From positions 1-43,224 of the forward strand of contig NZ_VZOW01000043.1 in NCBI RefSeq assembly GCF_008801835.1: DNA of 43,224 bases. Direction: 5' to 3'. Every line of letters begins with the position of its first letter. Positions within the stretch are counted from its first letter, which is position 1. The notes beneath the pieces were generated by a model that was not told the DNA's origin, ran no database searches, and was given only the letters and a program-made list of their open reading frames with translations. Made by a program: the position numbers and the translations under genes. Of the stretch, positions 13,153 to 23,074 are shown one piece after another. The stretch comes from Cupriavidus pauculus (GTDB lineage Bacteria; Pseudomonadota; Gammaproteobacteria; Burkholderiales; Burkholderiaceae).

Positions 13153-13476
13153 ATGCAGGTGATTTCCGCCCCCGAACTCGCACAATGGCTGGCCGATGAC
13201 GGCCGCGCCAAACCGGTATTGCTGGATGTCCGTGAAGACCTGGAGATCCAGACCGCCGCGATGCCCGGCATCACGCATATTCCAATGGGTCAGATCCCCG
13301 CGCGCTTGAATGACATCGACGAGAACGCAGAGATCGTCTGCATCTGTCACCACGGCGCGCGCAGCATGCAGGTGGCAAGCTTCCTGGAGCGCCAGGGCTA
13401 TGCCAAGGTCTACAACCTGACCGGCGGCATTCATGCCTGGTCGACTCAGGTGGATCCGTCCGTCCCGCAGTACTAG
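13153..13476 (+). CDS. Single-domain rhodanese
   Basis: Sulfurtransferase domain (107 aa) carrying a persulfide on the catalytic Cys of the loop ICICHHGARSMQ (about residues 60-71); the CHHGARS loop is the classical active-site form. Fold landmarks VLLDVRE (22-28) and IPMGQIPARL are present. It sits between the PCMT-like gene and tolC, a conserved arrangement in beta-proteobacteria. The link with the channel is not explained. Confidence 0.92.
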   Translation: MQVISAPELAQWLADDGRAKPVLLDVREDLEIQTAAMPGITHIPMGQIPARLNDIDENAEIVCICHHGARSMQVASFLERQGYAKVYNLTGGIHAWSTQVDPSVPQY

Positions 13477-13717
13477 CAGTTCCTGGCAGATCGATGCCGG
13501 CGCCGGCGGCGCCGCTGCGGCAACCGTTGTCATGCCCGTAGCGCTGCGCCCGCCGACGCCGCGTCGCGCCGGCTGGCCACCGTCCGCCAGCAGCAAAGCA
13601 GCCCCCGCAGCTTCCGCCGAGTAGTCGTCGTAGTCGCCGTACCTCATCCTTGCCGTAGTACACCCGTCGCACTAACCGAAGTTGGCCGCGCGCGCCGCTG
13701 GCCGAGCTGGAGAAGTC

Positions 13718-15184
13718 ATGAGTTTTGCGCTTTCCGCCGTGCCCCGTGCGGCCAGGAAACCCCTGGTACTCGCGGCCGCCCTGCTCGCCTGGCTGCATAT
13801 GCCCGCCGCGGCGGCGGCCGATTTGCTGCAGGTGTATCGCGACGCGCAAGCCAATGACGCCCAGTTCGCCAGCGCCCGTGCGCAATTGCTGGCCACGCGC
13901 GAGAAACTGCCGCAGGGCCGCGCGGGCTTGTTGCCGCAGGTTCTGGGCACCGCCGGCGCCCAGCGAACGATGGCCGACTACAGTTCGCCGGTCGACACCA
14001 CGCGCTACTTCAACGCCAATGCCTGGGCACTGCAGCTGACGCAACCGCTGTTCCGCTGGGATCGGTGGGAAACGTACAAGCAGGGCGAACTGGCATCGCT
14101 GGCCGGCGAAGTCACGTTCCAGCAAGCCCAGCTCGACCTGATCACGCGCGCGTCGCAGGCGTACTTCGATGTGCTCGCCGCACAGGACAACCTCTATCTG
14201 GCAGGCGCGCAGAAAAAGGCCATCGGCGAACAACTGGAACAGGCCAAGCGCAATTTCGAAGTCGGCACTGCCACGATCACCGACGCCAACGATGCACAGG
14301 CGCGCTACGATCTGGCCACGTCCACGGAAATCGCGGCGCAAAGCGCGCTGGAAGTCGCGCGCGCCACGCTGCAGCAGATCACCGGCAAGCCCGTCGACGA
14401 GCTGATGGGCCTGCGCCCTGAAGCCGCGATTCCCGGCCCGATGCCGGCAGACGTCAATGCCTGGGCGTCGCAGGCCGAGCAGACCAATCCGCAGGTTGGC
14501 ATCGCCGGCTACAACCTCGAAACGGCCCAGCGCGAAACCAACAAGGCCAAGGCCGGCCACCTGCCCTCCGTGGATCTGGTGGCGTCCTACGGATACACCA
14601 ACGCCCAGGGCACGGCCACACAGCTCAGCAATGTCGGCAGTCGCTACAACTCCGGCGTGGTCGGCGTGCAGCTGAGCATCCCGCTTTACGCCGGCGGCCA
14701 GATCCAGTCACGGGTGCGCGAGACGCTTGCACTGGCCGACAAGGCCGCCAGCGACCTCGAATTCGCGCGCCGCACCGCGGCACAGCAGGCGAGGCAGACC
14801 TATTCCGGCGTATTCAACGGCCTGGCGCAAGTCAAGGCCCTGGAAGCGGCGGAACGCTCCGCACAAAGCGCCGTGGAATCGAACCAGCTTGGCTACGAAG
14901 TGGGCGTGCGCATCAACATCGACGTGCTGAACGCCGAAGCGCAACTGTTCTCCACACGCCGCGACCTTGCCAAGGCCCGCTACGACACGATCATGAACGG
15001 CCTGCGGCTCAAGGCATCGACGGGCGTGCTGTCGGAAGAGGATGTGGTGCGGATCAATACCCTGCTGACGCAGGCGCCGGGGGCGATGTATAGATTGCCG
15101 GGGAAGGGGAAGGTGGGGGTGGCCGGCGCCGGCGCGGTGCGCCGGGAGCGCAGCCGACGCGAAGGCGCTTTGCCGCAAAGCTAG
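13718..15184 (+). CDS. tolC: TolC family outer membrane channel protein
   Basis: Trimeric outer-membrane beta-barrel and periplasmic alpha-barrel that serves type I secretion and multidrug efflux. Signal peptide at about residues 8-34 (LVLAAALLAWLHMPAAAAAD). Two homologous outer-membrane-efflux repeats follow: about 40-230 and 255-460 with long amphipathic helices. 488 aa matches the family. The ATG at 13718 has GGAGAAG close upstream; an in-frame upstream ATG at 13682 has none. The C-terminal 25 residues are unusually basic and glycine-rich. Gap 13477-13717 before it holds no feature I can support. Confidence 0.94.
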   Translation: MSFALSAVPRAARKPLVLAAALLAWLHMPAAAAADLLQVYRDAQANDAQFASARAQLLATREKLPQGRAGLLPQVLGTAGAQRTMADYSSPVDTTRYFNANAWALQLTQPLFRWDRWETYKQGELASLAGEVTFQQAQLDLITRASQAYFDVLAAQDNLYLAGAQKKAIGEQLEQAKRNFEVGTATITDANDAQARYDLATSTEIAAQSALEVARATLQQITGKPVDELMGLRPEAAIPGPMPADVNAWASQAEQTNPQVGIAGYNLETAQRETNKAKAGHLPSVDLVASYGYTNAQGTATQLSNVGSRYNSGVVGVQLSIPLYAGGQIQSRVRETLALADKAASDLEFARRTAAQQARQTYSGVFNGLAQVKALEAAERSAQSAVESNQLGYEVGVRINIDVLNAEAQLFSTRRDLAKARYDTIMNGLRLKASTGVLSEEDVVRINTLLTQAPGAMYRLPGKGKVGVAGAGAVRRERSRREGALPQS

Positions 15185-15214
15185 CGCCCCGCCGCCCGGG
15201 TCACATCCGTCGCT

Positions 15215-16570
15215 TCAGGCAACGCGACCCAGATCGCCGACGCGCGCAGCGGAGGTCCCTGCCTGGCGCACCTTCTCATCGGACGAGCTGGATTGCAGCG
15301 CGGTGCTGCGGGCCTCGCGCGCCGCAAGTCCCAGCAGCAGGCCAATCAGCCCCGCATAGAAGACGATGTTGGCCTGGTGCGCAGTGGTGACCTGCGTCAG
15401 GCCGGAAATCAGTGACGCCATGACCACGCCGAGTCCAGCGGCGGCCAGGCTCACGCCGCGCAGGTTCGTGGCGGCGTGGCAGGTCTTCAATGCCCGCCGG
15501 AACAGGACGGCCGGCACCAGAAACAGCCCGAGCATCGCCAACAAACCCGGAACGCCCGTGGTCGCCGCCGCCTCTACGATGTCGTTGTGGGCGTGTTCCA
15601 GCACGCAGACCACCTGTTTTTCCGGCAGGTCTTCAGCATCGGCGTTTCTGACCAGTTCGGCCTGATGCCGGCAATACGCGGATGCCTTCAGAACCGTTGC
15701 AAACTGCCCGACGCCAGCTCCCATCACCGGATGCTGGGCGAAATACGACATGCCGATTTGCCACATCTTCAGCCGGGCACCGACCGACGTCTCGACCTTG
15801 TCCTGTTCGACGAAGCGGCTTGCCTCGGTCACCGCCTGATCGACGCGCCTGGCCAGTGGGCTGCCCGGCACGGCGTAGCCGGCCGCCAGGAGCACAACGA
15901 TGGCGACGGCGGATGCCACAAACATCTTCAGACCAAATCGGCGATATCGCACCAGAAGCAACGGAAACATCGTCAGCAGCATCGCCACCATGGCACCGCG
16001 TGTCTCGTTCATGACCAGGATGAGCACCGCACAGGCAACATTGAGCCACGCCAGCGCGTCAATGCGATGGCTTTCGCCTGGACGCGCGAAGCCGACCAGC
16101 GCCAGCGCCGCCACCATGTTGGCAAATGCGATGGGCTGCACCCATCCCGAAGGCCGGCCATTGCCCATCACCAGGTACTGATAGCCGACGATCAGCAGCG
16201 CCACGCCGAGCGCTACAGTAATGCCCTGCCACAGGCGATCCGCATTGGGCGCCACGCAGACCATGACCCAGCAGGTAAGGATGGCCAACAGCGCACGCGA
16301 TGGATTGTCGATCACGTTCCACGGCGTATGGTGGTAGACCTTCGAAACCACGTAGACGGCCAGGAACAGCAGCACGGCCCAGCTGATCGGGTTCAGGACG
16401 GCACTATGCTGGCGCCAGGCGTCTCGCATGTGCCGCCAGCCCAGGATTGCCAGTAGAACCACACCCGCCAGAAACACCCCTGCCCCCCGCGGTACGCACA
16501 GGACAAGAATGGGAAACGCAAAGACTAGGACATCGGCCATCGTCGATAGCCGGTTCTTGCTGGAGATCAT
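15215..16570 (-). CDS. O-antigen ligase-like membrane protein (Wzy_C family)
   Basis: About 11-12 hydrophobic helices with the large periplasmic loop of the O-antigen ligase/polymerase family. Likely conserved residues: Arg 191 (ETRGA), Arg 266 (SVGARLKMW) and His 326/328 in EHAHND, followed by TTGVPG. These support WaaL-like transfer of undecaprenyl-linked O-antigen to lipid A-core on the outer face of the inner membrane, or a polymerase. Its place next to waaA/waaC favours ligase. 451 aa is normal. It converges with tolC, with only 30 bp between; I see no strong terminator there. Confidence 0.8.
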   Translation of the reverse strand: MISSKNRLSTMADVLVFAFPILVLCVPRGAGVFLAGVVLLAILGWRHMRDAWRQHSAVLNPISWAVLLFLAVYVVSKVYHHTPWNVIDNPSRALLAILTCWVMVCVAPNADRLWQGITVALGVALLIVGYQYLVMGNGRPSGWVQPIAFANMVAALALVGFARPGESHRIDALAWLNVACAVLILVMNETRGAMVAMLLTMFPLLLVRYRRFGLKMFVASAVAIVVLLAAGYAVPGSPLARRVDQAVTEASRFVEQDKVETSVGARLKMWQIGMSYFAQHPVMGAGVGQFATVLKASAYCRHQAELVRNADAEDLPEKQVVCVLEHAHNDIVEAAATTGVPGLLAMLGLFLVPAVLFRRALKTCHAATNLRGVSLAAAGLGVVMASLISGLTQVTTAHQANIVFYAGLIGLLLGLAAREARSTALQSSSSDEKVRQAGTSAARVGDLGRVA

Positions 16571-16652
16571 GGATAGCCTGGACAGTCAGCCGGCGCTCGA
16601 TACCTGACCGAGCGCACAAGAATCAGGCCGGCATTTTAAACGATCGGCGATA

Positions 16653-17480
16653 TCATCCGCCCCGCTGCCGCTCCACCACGTCGAGCAATTGCCAGCGAAT
16701 TGTTGAGGCATCGGCGGGCGGATTCGGTACCTGGTACTCGCGCACGCGCAGTTTGTAGCGCACCCCCGGTTCGAAATCGAGCCCTTCGATCGGTCCATAC
16801 CAGAGCTGCCACGGCGCATCGGGCGATTCGCGCCAGCGGTAGCACTGCATCTTGCCGACGCCGGAACACTCGACGCGCTGAGAGTCGATGTACACGATTT
16901 TCTCTTTGCCGCCGGCACCGCCCGTGGCCGGATCGATCTTGTCGCCGCGCCTGCCCACGCCCTCGCGCTCCACAAACTGCAACAGTTCGCCGTCGGCGGT
17001 TTTCCAGATGATCTGGCGTCCCGTCGACCCCGCCGATGGTTGCGTGCCGACGGTCGTGAGCGGCGACTGCATCGCCTTGAGCAGCGCGGACTCCAGCTCC
17101 ATGCGCGGTCCCGGGCAGGCCATCCGGGTGCCGGCGATGCGATCGAAACGAATCCCCGTGGACGTCTTGCCATAGCCGCCCGTAAAGCGATTGCAGCCGC
17201 TGGTGCCGCTGACCGTGCCCTGGGACGAGTCGATCCCGTCGCTGAAATTGAAGACGATCGGTTCGCCGTTGTCGCCATGGGGAATATCGCGCAGCGACCC
17301 GTCCGTGCGCTGCCAGCGCACCAGTTCCCAGCGGCTGGGGCCGCTCGAGCGCGTTTCATTGAGGCTGGCGCCGGCCGACGGATTATCCGCCGGCTGGCCC
17401 GTGGCGCAGGCTGAAATCATCACAACGGCTCCCAACGCCAGCACTGTGGCGAGACAACGGGACACGAACATCTTGGGCAT
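16653..17480 (-). CDS. META and DUF4377 domain lipoprotein
   Basis: Lipoprotein signal peptide with lipobox MISAC (about residue 25). The first domain (about 50-160: WELVRWQR, FNFSDG, GTSGCNRFTGGYG, GTRMACPGP) is the META domain, a HslJ-like fold. The C-terminal part (about 195-270: VYIDSQRVECSGVGKMQCYR, then GVRYKLRV) is DUF4377. Both are known together in envelope proteins implicated in stress and heat response, without a proven mechanism. The ATG at 17480 is preceded by AAGGAG; an open frame continues upstream without support. Confidence 0.88.
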   Translation of the reverse strand: MPKMFVSRCLATVLALGAVVMISACATGQPADNPSAGASLNETRSSGPSRWELVRWQRTDGSLRDIPHGDNGEPIVFNFSDGIDSSQGTVSGTSGCNRFTGGYGKTSTGIRFDRIAGTRMACPGPRMELESALLKAMQSPLTTVGTQPSAGSTGRQIIWKTADGELLQFVEREGVGRRGDKIDPATGGAGGKEKIVYIDSQRVECSGVGKMQCYRWRESPDAPWQLWYGPIEGLDFEPGVRYKLRVREYQVPNPPADASTIRWQLLDVVERQRGG

Positions 17481-17595
17481 GGATGGACTCCTTCGATCAG
17501 GTGAAGCGTCATCATGGTCGATACGCAAGTGGCCTAAACGCCGCTCCGCAACCATCAATCTCCATCAGTCTATGGGTACCGGCCGGCGCTGTATG

Positions 17596-18870
17596 TCAGC
17601 GCAACACTGGCGCGAGCGCGCTCAGCGTGCGAGCCGTCGCCCCCCGGTGCAGCCCCGCGAACGTCAGCGCATTGGCGCGCATCTGCGTCAGGCGCGGTAA
17701 GTCGTCAAGTACCTCCGCCGCTGCCGCCATCAATGCGTCCGCGTCGGCGACGCGCTCGCACGCGCCCGCCGCAATCGCATCCTCGGTAGCCTGTGCGAAA
17801 TTGAACGTATGCGGTCCCATCAGCACGGGGGTGCCCGCCGCACAGGCTTCGATCAGATTTTGGCCGCCGAGCGGGATCAGGCTGCCGCCGATATAGGCGA
17901 TATCCGATGCCGCGTAATACATCGCCATTTCGCCCATCGAATTGCCGAGCACGATGTCGGCGTCGATTCGCGCGTCGCCTCGGTCGATATCGAGCGCGCT
18001 GCGGCGTTGGACACTGAACCCGGCGCGCGCGGCCGTTGCCGCCACTTCGTCAAACCGCTGCGGATGCCGCGGCACCAACAGCAAGGCCGGCCGGCGCGCG
18101 CCCGGCCAGCGCGCGAACGCCTCCAGGATCAACGGCTCCTCGCCTTCGCGCGTGCTGGCTGCGGCAAGCACCTGCCGTCCGCCAAACGCACGCCGCAGCT
18201 GTTGCCCCCGCGCCAGACCCGCTTCCGGCAACTGCATGTCGAATTTCAGATTGCCGGTGATCTGTACCGATTTCACGCCAAGCGCGCGATATCGCTCGGC
18301 ATCGCCGGCAGTTTGCGCCAGCACCATGGTGAAGTCGTTGTACAGAGACGCCGCCGCGCTGCCAAAGCGCGCCGTGCGGCGATAGCTGCGCGGCGACAAG
18401 CGCGCGTTGACCAGAAACAGCGGCACGCCTTCGCGGCGCGTCACGTGCACCAGGTTCGGCCACACTTCCGTTTCCATGATCAGCCCGGCGTCCGGCCTGA
18501 AATACGACAGGAATCGTCGGACCAGCGGCGGCATGTCGTATGGCAGATAGCATTGCTGCACGCGCGGGTTATCGCCATAAAGCTGCGCGCCGGTCTGGCG
18601 GCCGGTAGGCGTCATATGCGTCAGCAGAAGCCGATGTTGCGGATACTCGGCCAGTATCGCGTCGATGAGTGGCTGCGCCGCGCGCGTTTCGCCGACCGAC
18701 ACGGCGTGCACCCACAGCCACGGCCCCTGAGCGGAAAGGCCGCCATAACGACCCAGGCGCTCGCCCACATGCTCGATGTATCCGTGTTCCTTGCGCGAAC
18801 GCCAGACCAGACGCAACAACGCCAGCGGCAGAATCAACAGCCACAGCAGACTGTAAACAAGACGAAGCAT
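17596..18870 (-). CDS. waaA: 3-deoxy-D-manno-octulosonic acid (Kdo) transferase WaaA
   Basis: GT30 enzyme that adds Kdo from CMP-Kdo to the lipid A precursor at the inner membrane. N-terminal membrane anchor (about 3-22), then HAVSVGE with the catalytic glutamate (about 56-62), METEVWPN (about 132-139) and the donor-binding GGSLIPLGGQNLIE (about 330-343). 424 aa is the family length. Its ATG overlaps the waaC stop (TGATG), so the two are translationally coupled. Confidence 0.96.
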   Translation of the reverse strand: MLRLVYSLLWLLILPLALLRLVWRSRKEHGYIEHVGERLGRYGGLSAQGPWLWVHAVSVGETRAAQPLIDAILAEYPQHRLLLTHMTPTGRQTGAQLYGDNPRVQQCYLPYDMPPLVRRFLSYFRPDAGLIMETEVWPNLVHVTRREGVPLFLVNARLSPRSYRRTARFGSAAASLYNDFTMVLAQTAGDAERYRALGVKSVQITGNLKFDMQLPEAGLARGQQLRRAFGGRQVLAAASTREGEEPLILEAFARWPGARRPALLLVPRHPQRFDEVAATAARAGFSVQRRSALDIDRGDARIDADIVLGNSMGEMAMYYAASDIAYIGGSLIPLGGQNLIEACAAGTPVLMGPHTFNFAQATEDAIAAGACERVADADALMAAAAEVLDDLPRLTQMRANALTFAGLHRGATARTLSALAPVLR

Positions 18871-19961
18871 CAGACAGACACCCCGCGCACGCGCCGCGCG
18901 GCGGCATACACCTCGTCGACGTCCGGCACGACGCCGTCGTCGCCCACATTGGCGATGTGGTCAGACCAGTAGCCTTCGGTCTTCCAGCGCCAAGTGGCCG
19001 TGTAGATTTCGACAGTCGGCCGACACAGCGCGGCGGCGATGTGGACGAGGCCCGTGTCCACGCCGATCACCACTTCGGCATGGTTGATCAATCCAAATCC
19101 CTGCATCACGGAAAAGCGCGGCAGGACCCGCGCGCCGGGCATGCCAGCGGCCAGCGCTTGCGCATCGCGTTTTTCCGATTCGTTGCCCCACGGCAGCAGG
19201 ACGCTCAGCCCTTCGGCGTGAAGCTTCTGGCCCAGTGCGTGCCAGTTGGCCACCGGCCAGCGCTTTTTGGCGCCGGCCGTGGCATGGAAACACACGGCAT
19301 AGCGCTGCGGCAGATCGCGCCAAAGCGGATCGTCGACATGCAGCGTAGTGGCGGCCGGTCCGAAGAAACGCGGAACGGTGGTCGGCTGCGTACCGGTCAG
19401 TGCGGCGCCGAGCAAGCGCGAGCGCCGCACGGAGTGGGTCTGCCGTGGCACCGTTACCGGCGTCGTGTAAAACAGCCGCGCAGCCGGCTCGTAGCCCGAA
19501 CCCTGCGTAGCATTGCCCAGCCCGATCACCGGTGCTCCAGCGGCGCGGGCAGCCGTGCGCGCTACGATGGCCGTCTTGAGCAGGCCCTGCGTTTCCAGCA
19601 CGGCGTCGTACGACTGCTCCCGGATGGCCGCGCGCAGCGCGCCCACCTCGGCCCATGTCTCGCCCTGCCAGAAGCGTCTGCGCCAGCGACGCAGCGCAAA
19701 CGGGATCACGCGGCGCACCTCGGGCAGCAGGCGGACCAGATCGACATAGCCTTCTTCGACCACCCAGTCGATCTCGGCATCGGGCCAGCGCGCGCGCAGG
19801 TCATGCACCAGCGGCATGTTGTGCACGACGTCGCCGAGCGAGGACACCTTCACGATCAGGATGCGCGGCCGCGCAGGCAATACAAACGGCGACCCCGACG
19901 CCTGGGACGCCGGGGTCGCGACGGCAGCCGATTGCGCCACGTCAGAACGGGAGCTTTGCAT
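18870..19961 (-). CDS. waaC: Lipopolysaccharide heptosyltransferase I WaaC
   Basis: GT9 enzyme that transfers the first L-glycero-D-manno-heptose from ADP-heptose to Kdo2-lipid A. The usual protein start RILIVKVSSLGDVVHNMP is at residues 33-50; the annotated ATG adds a 32-residue Ala/Ser-rich extension, so the true start may be downstream. Donor-site motifs FHATAGAKKRWPVANW and GVDTGLVHIAAAL are intact. It overlaps the phosphomannomutase gene by 20 bp, in one minus-strand operon with waaA. Confidence 0.94.
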   Translation of the reverse strand: MQSSRSDVAQSAAVATPASQASGSPFVLPARPRILIVKVSSLGDVVHNMPLVHDLRARWPDAEIDWVVEEGYVDLVRLLPEVRRVIPFALRRWRRRFWQGETWAEVGALRAAIREQSYDAVLETQGLLKTAIVARTAARAAGAPVIGLGNATQGSGYEPAARLFYTTPVTVPRQTHSVRRSRLLGAALTGTQPTTVPRFFGPAATTLHVDDPLWRDLPQRYAVCFHATAGAKKRWPVANWHALGQKLHAEGLSVLLPWGNESEKRDAQALAAGMPGARVLPRFSVMQGFGLINHAEVVIGVDTGLVHIAAALCRPTVEIYTATWRWKTEGYWSDHIANVGDDGVVPDVDEVYAAARRVRGVSV

Positions 19962-21327
19962 CCGGTTTTTCCGCCAGGATCACGCGCTTGAATTCGGCCT
20001 GGATACGCGCCAGCGCGGCGTCGTTGTCCGCCTCGAAGCGCATCACCACCACCGGCGTGGTGTTCGACGGCCGGGCCAGACCGAAGCCGTCCGGATATTC
20101 CACGCGCACGCCGTCGATCGTGATCACTTCCTTTGCTCCGTCGAACTTCGCATTGGCGCGAATCTTGTCGAGCAGCGTGAAGGCTTCGCCTTCGGCCACC
20201 TTCAGTTGAAGCTCGGGCGTGCAGTTCGAATTCGGCAGCGCGTTAAGGATGGCGCTCGGATCGGCGTGGCGCGACAGGATTTCCAGCAGGCGGGCGCCCG
20301 TGTACAGGCCATCGTCGAAACCGTACCAGCGGTCCTTGAAAAACACGTGGCCGCTCATTTCGCCGGCGATCGGTGCACCGGTTTCCTTGAGCTTGGCCTT
20401 GACCAACGAATGGCCGGTCTTCCACATCAGCGGCTCGCCGCCGTGCTGGCGAATCCACGGCGCCAGCTTGCCCGTGCACTTCACGTCGTAGATCACCTGC
20501 GCACCGGGATTGCGCGACAGGATTTCTTCGGCAAACAGCATCAGTTGGCGGTCGGGGAAGATCACCTGCCCGTCCTTGGTCACCACGCCAAGACGGTCAC
20601 CGTCGCCGTCGAACGCCAGGCCCAGCTCGCAGTCGGTCTCGCGCAGGCATTTCATCAGATCCTGCAGATTCTCGACATGCGCCGGATCCGGATGATGGTT
20701 CGGGAAATGGCCGTCCACATCGCAGAACAGCTCCACGACCTCGCAGCCCAGCCCGCGGAATAGGTCGCCGACGAATGCGCCCGCCACGCCGTTGCCGGCG
20801 TCCAGCGCGATCTTCATCGGGCGAGCCAGCTTGACGTCGCCGATGATCCGGTCGAGGTATTGCTGGCGGATGTCGACAAGCTTGTAGTCGCCGGCACCCT
20901 TGGTGAAATTCGCCGCTTCGATACGCTGGCGCAATGCCTGGATCTGGTCGCCATAAATCGCCTTGCCGCCCAGCACCATCTTGAAACCGTTGTAGTCGGG
21001 CGGGTTATGGCTGCCCGTCACCATGATGCCGGACGTGGCACGGCGGCCGTCGAGTTCGACGTTGGTGCCGAAATACACCATCGGCGTGGCGACCATGCCC
21101 AGGTCGATGACATCAAGGCCAGCAGCGCGCAGGCCTTCGACCAGCCCGCCCAGCAGGTCCGGACCGGACAGACGGCCATCGCGGCCCACCACCACGGATT
21201 TTTCGCCAAGCTCGACAGCGGCCGAACCAAAGGACAGGCCGATGGCGCGGGCAACTTCCGGGGTCAGCGTCTTGCCGACAATGCCGCGAATGTCATAGGC
21301 CTTGAAGATCGAGGGGTCAATTTGCAT
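19942..21327 (-). CDS. Phosphomannomutase/phosphoglucomutase (ManB/AlgC type)
   Basis: Interconverts hexose 6- and 1-phosphates (Man or Glc), feeding GDP-mannose or UDP-glucose synthesis for LPS and exopolysaccharide. The four signature loops are complete: phosphoserine loop VTGSHNPPDYNG with Ser 106, metal-binding DGDGDR (240-245), sugar-specificity GEMSGH (322-327) and phosphate-binding RPSNTTP (about 423). 461 aa is typical. First gene of the manB-waaC-waaA run. No partner such as GDP-mannose pyrophosphorylase is in the window. Confidence 0.95.
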   Translation of the reverse strand: MQIDPSIFKAYDIRGIVGKTLTPEVARAIGLSFGSAAVELGEKSVVVGRDGRLSGPDLLGGLVEGLRAAGLDVIDLGMVATPMVYFGTNVELDGRRATSGIMVTGSHNPPDYNGFKMVLGGKAIYGDQIQALRQRIEAANFTKGAGDYKLVDIRQQYLDRIIGDVKLARPMKIALDAGNGVAGAFVGDLFRGLGCEVVELFCDVDGHFPNHHPDPAHVENLQDLMKCLRETDCELGLAFDGDGDRLGVVTKDGQVIFPDRQLMLFAEEILSRNPGAQVIYDVKCTGKLAPWIRQHGGEPLMWKTGHSLVKAKLKETGAPIAGEMSGHVFFKDRWYGFDDGLYTGARLLEILSRHADPSAILNALPNSNCTPELQLKVAEGEAFTLLDKIRANAKFDGAKEVITIDGVRVEYPDGFGLARPSNTTPVVVMRFEADNDAALARIQAEFKRVILAEKPDAKLPF

Positions 21328-21517
21328 AAGCGTTCCAGTCGATATGAGCGGTGTTCACCACAGTGGAAGACAGGCGAAGCCATTCCGGTGACAAACCAGC
21401 ATTGTGCCGGATTGTGAAGTCCGGGTAACCATCGAAGCGGGTGTCCGCACGCGCGGCAGGTGCGGCCGGGTCGTTGCGCTTACGCCCACTTTCGTGAAAT
21501 CCGGGCAGGGGTACAGT

Positions 21518-21523
21518 TATAAT
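21518..21523 (+). promoter_or_regulatory. Candidate -10 box in the 400-bp gap before block A
   Basis: The gap 21328-21730 between divergent genes holds no ORF I can support. A consensus TATAAT (21518-21523) is the best promoter element; the -35 region (21495-21500) is poor. An AT-rich stretch around 21670-21705 could be a second one. A start near 21530 would leave a 200-nt leader before the glycan operon, room for regulation. Confidence 0.4.
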
Positions 21524-21730
21524 CGTGCGCCGCCGCCGGCCGTCAATTGCCTGTCCGCCCGCGCCGGAGCGATCAGGAAGACCGCCCCTTCGAATTGAGC
21601 CCTACTGTGCACCTTCTTCCACCACGTCCGGCCATCATACTTGCTGAAACGGCATGGCAGTGATCGCGGAATGATTGGTTTCAGATTGAAAATATTTGTA
21701 AATCCATGGCACCGACGACCGGGGTGAGCG

Positions 21731-23074
21731 GTGGACGCAAGGCTAGAATCGCGAATGACGAAAACAAATAGTATTCCCCGCTCAGCGCCTGCAGTACGCG
21801 CCCGAGGATCCGAAATCATCCGCCGGGCCAGCCGCATGGTGGGGTGGGCGCTACTTGGACTGGTGCTGCTGGGTCTTTCCATTCTTGGGGCGGAAATGCT
21901 GCGCCGGTCGACCGGCCTGGTCACCAACCTGTTTACCCGCACCCTGATCTGGTCCTGCGTTGCATACCTTTTCGCATTCGTGCTCACGCTGCGGTCCTTG
22001 CACCTGCCCGCGGCAGAGGGCAACAGCCTGGTTGGCCTGTCGGTAACGCTGTCGTTTGCGGGGTTACTGGTCGGGTTTGCAATCGTCAGGCTCGAGTATT
22101 CGCGCGTCGCCCTGCTGTTCAGCTACTTCGGCACGCTTGCGTGGGCCTGGATCGGCTACCGCCTGTTCGTGCGCAACTACATTCCGACGTTCGGGTACTC
22201 GGACCAGGCAGCGCTCACCCAGCTTGAGAGCATTCTCAGCATGCCGGGCGCAGCGCCGCCGAGCCCGCATCGGCTCGAGGAAATCTATTCGCTGAAGGAC
22301 GCCACCGGATGCGATGCGCTGATGGTCGATCGCAACGCCACGGCCGACCCCGACCGCACGCGCAAGTTGTCGCAATTGAAAATGACGCATGTGCGGCTCT
22401 ATTCGGTGGAACGTATCGGCGAGATGCTGACCGGCCGCGTCGGTCTGGCACATATCGATGAGAATTTTCTCGACGACTACGCCAAGCATTACTTCTACGG
22501 TTTCTTCAAGCGACTGCTCGACATCGTTGCGGTGCTTTGCCTGGCGCCGATCGCGCTGCCGCTGAGCATCGTGACGGCCCTCGCGGTACGGCTGGAATCG
22601 GCCGGACCGGTTGTGTTCCGCCAGCAGCGCGTCGGCCTGTTTGGCCGGCACTTCGTCATGCTGAAATTCCGCAGCATGACCACCGATGCGGACGCTCCGG
22701 CGCAGTTCGCGGCCAAGCAGGATCCGCGCGTCACCCGCGTCGGCCGCATCATCCGCAAATACCGGCTGGACGAGATTCCCCAGTTGTGGAATGTGTTGAT
22801 CGGCGACATGAGCCTGATCGGGCCGCGCCCCGAGCAGGTGCCGATGGTCGAGCAGTTCTCGCAGAGCATTCCCTACTATCCGTATCGCCACCTGGTCCGG
22901 CCCGGCCTGTCGGGCTGGGCGCAGGTTCAGCAGGGTTACGTGGGCACGCACGCGGAAACGGTCACCAAGCTCAGCTACGACCTCTATTATGTGAAGCATT
23001 GCTCGTTCGCCCTTGATCTGCTGATTGCCATCAAGACCTTGCGGACCCTTCTGACCGGCTACGGTGCACGTTGA
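21731..23074 (+). CDS. Undecaprenyl-phosphate sugar-1-phosphate transferase (WbaP/WcaJ type)
   Basis: Polyprenyl-phosphate hexose-1-phosphate transferase that starts a polysaccharide by loading the first sugar onto undecaprenyl phosphate. The N-terminal half has four hydrophobic helices and a soluble domain. The catalytic C-terminal domain starts at about 255 (KRLLDIVAVLCLAPIALPLS) and has QQRVGLFGRHFVMLKFRSM, RKYRLDEIPQLWNVL, GDMSLIGPRPEQ and RPGLSGWAQV, the full bacterial sugar transferase signature. Start is uncertain: GTG at 21731 with GGGGTGA upstream, or ATG at 21755. First gene of plus-strand block A; the next gene overlaps it. Confidence 0.93.
   Translation: MDARLESRMTKTNSIPRSAPAVRARGSEIIRRASRMVGWALLGLVLLGLSILGAEMLRRSTGLVTNLFTRTLIWSCVAYLFAFVLTLRSLHLPAAEGNSLVGLSVTLSFAGLLVGFAIVRLEYSRVALLFSYFGTLAWAWIGYRLFVRNYIPTFGYSDQAALTQLESILSMPGAAPPSPHRLEEIYSLKDATGCDALMVDRNATADPDRTRKLSQLKMTHVRLYSVERIGEMLTGRVGLAHIDENFLDDYAKHYFYGFFKRLLDIVAVLCLAPIALPLSIVTALAVRLESAGPVVFRQQRVGLFGRHFVMLKFRSMTTDADAPAQFAAKQDPRVTRVGRIIRKYRLDEIPQLWNVLIGDMSLIGPRPEQVPMVEQFSQSIPYYPYRHLVRPGLSGWAQVQQGYVGTHAETVTKLSYDLYYVKHCSFALDLLIAIKTLRTLLTGYGAR

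Noticed and set aside
15185..15214. Terminator between tolC and the ligase gene
   Set aside because: GC-rich but no convincing hairpin with T-tract could be drawn in the 30-bp gap.
15215..16570. Second Wzy polymerase
   Set aside because: The Arg and His motifs and its position beside waaA/waaC fit a WaaL-type ligase better; polymerase remains an alternative.
17809..18972. 387-aa plus-strand ORF
   Set aside because: Arg/Gln/His-rich shadow of waaA on the minus strand, with no recognisable domain.
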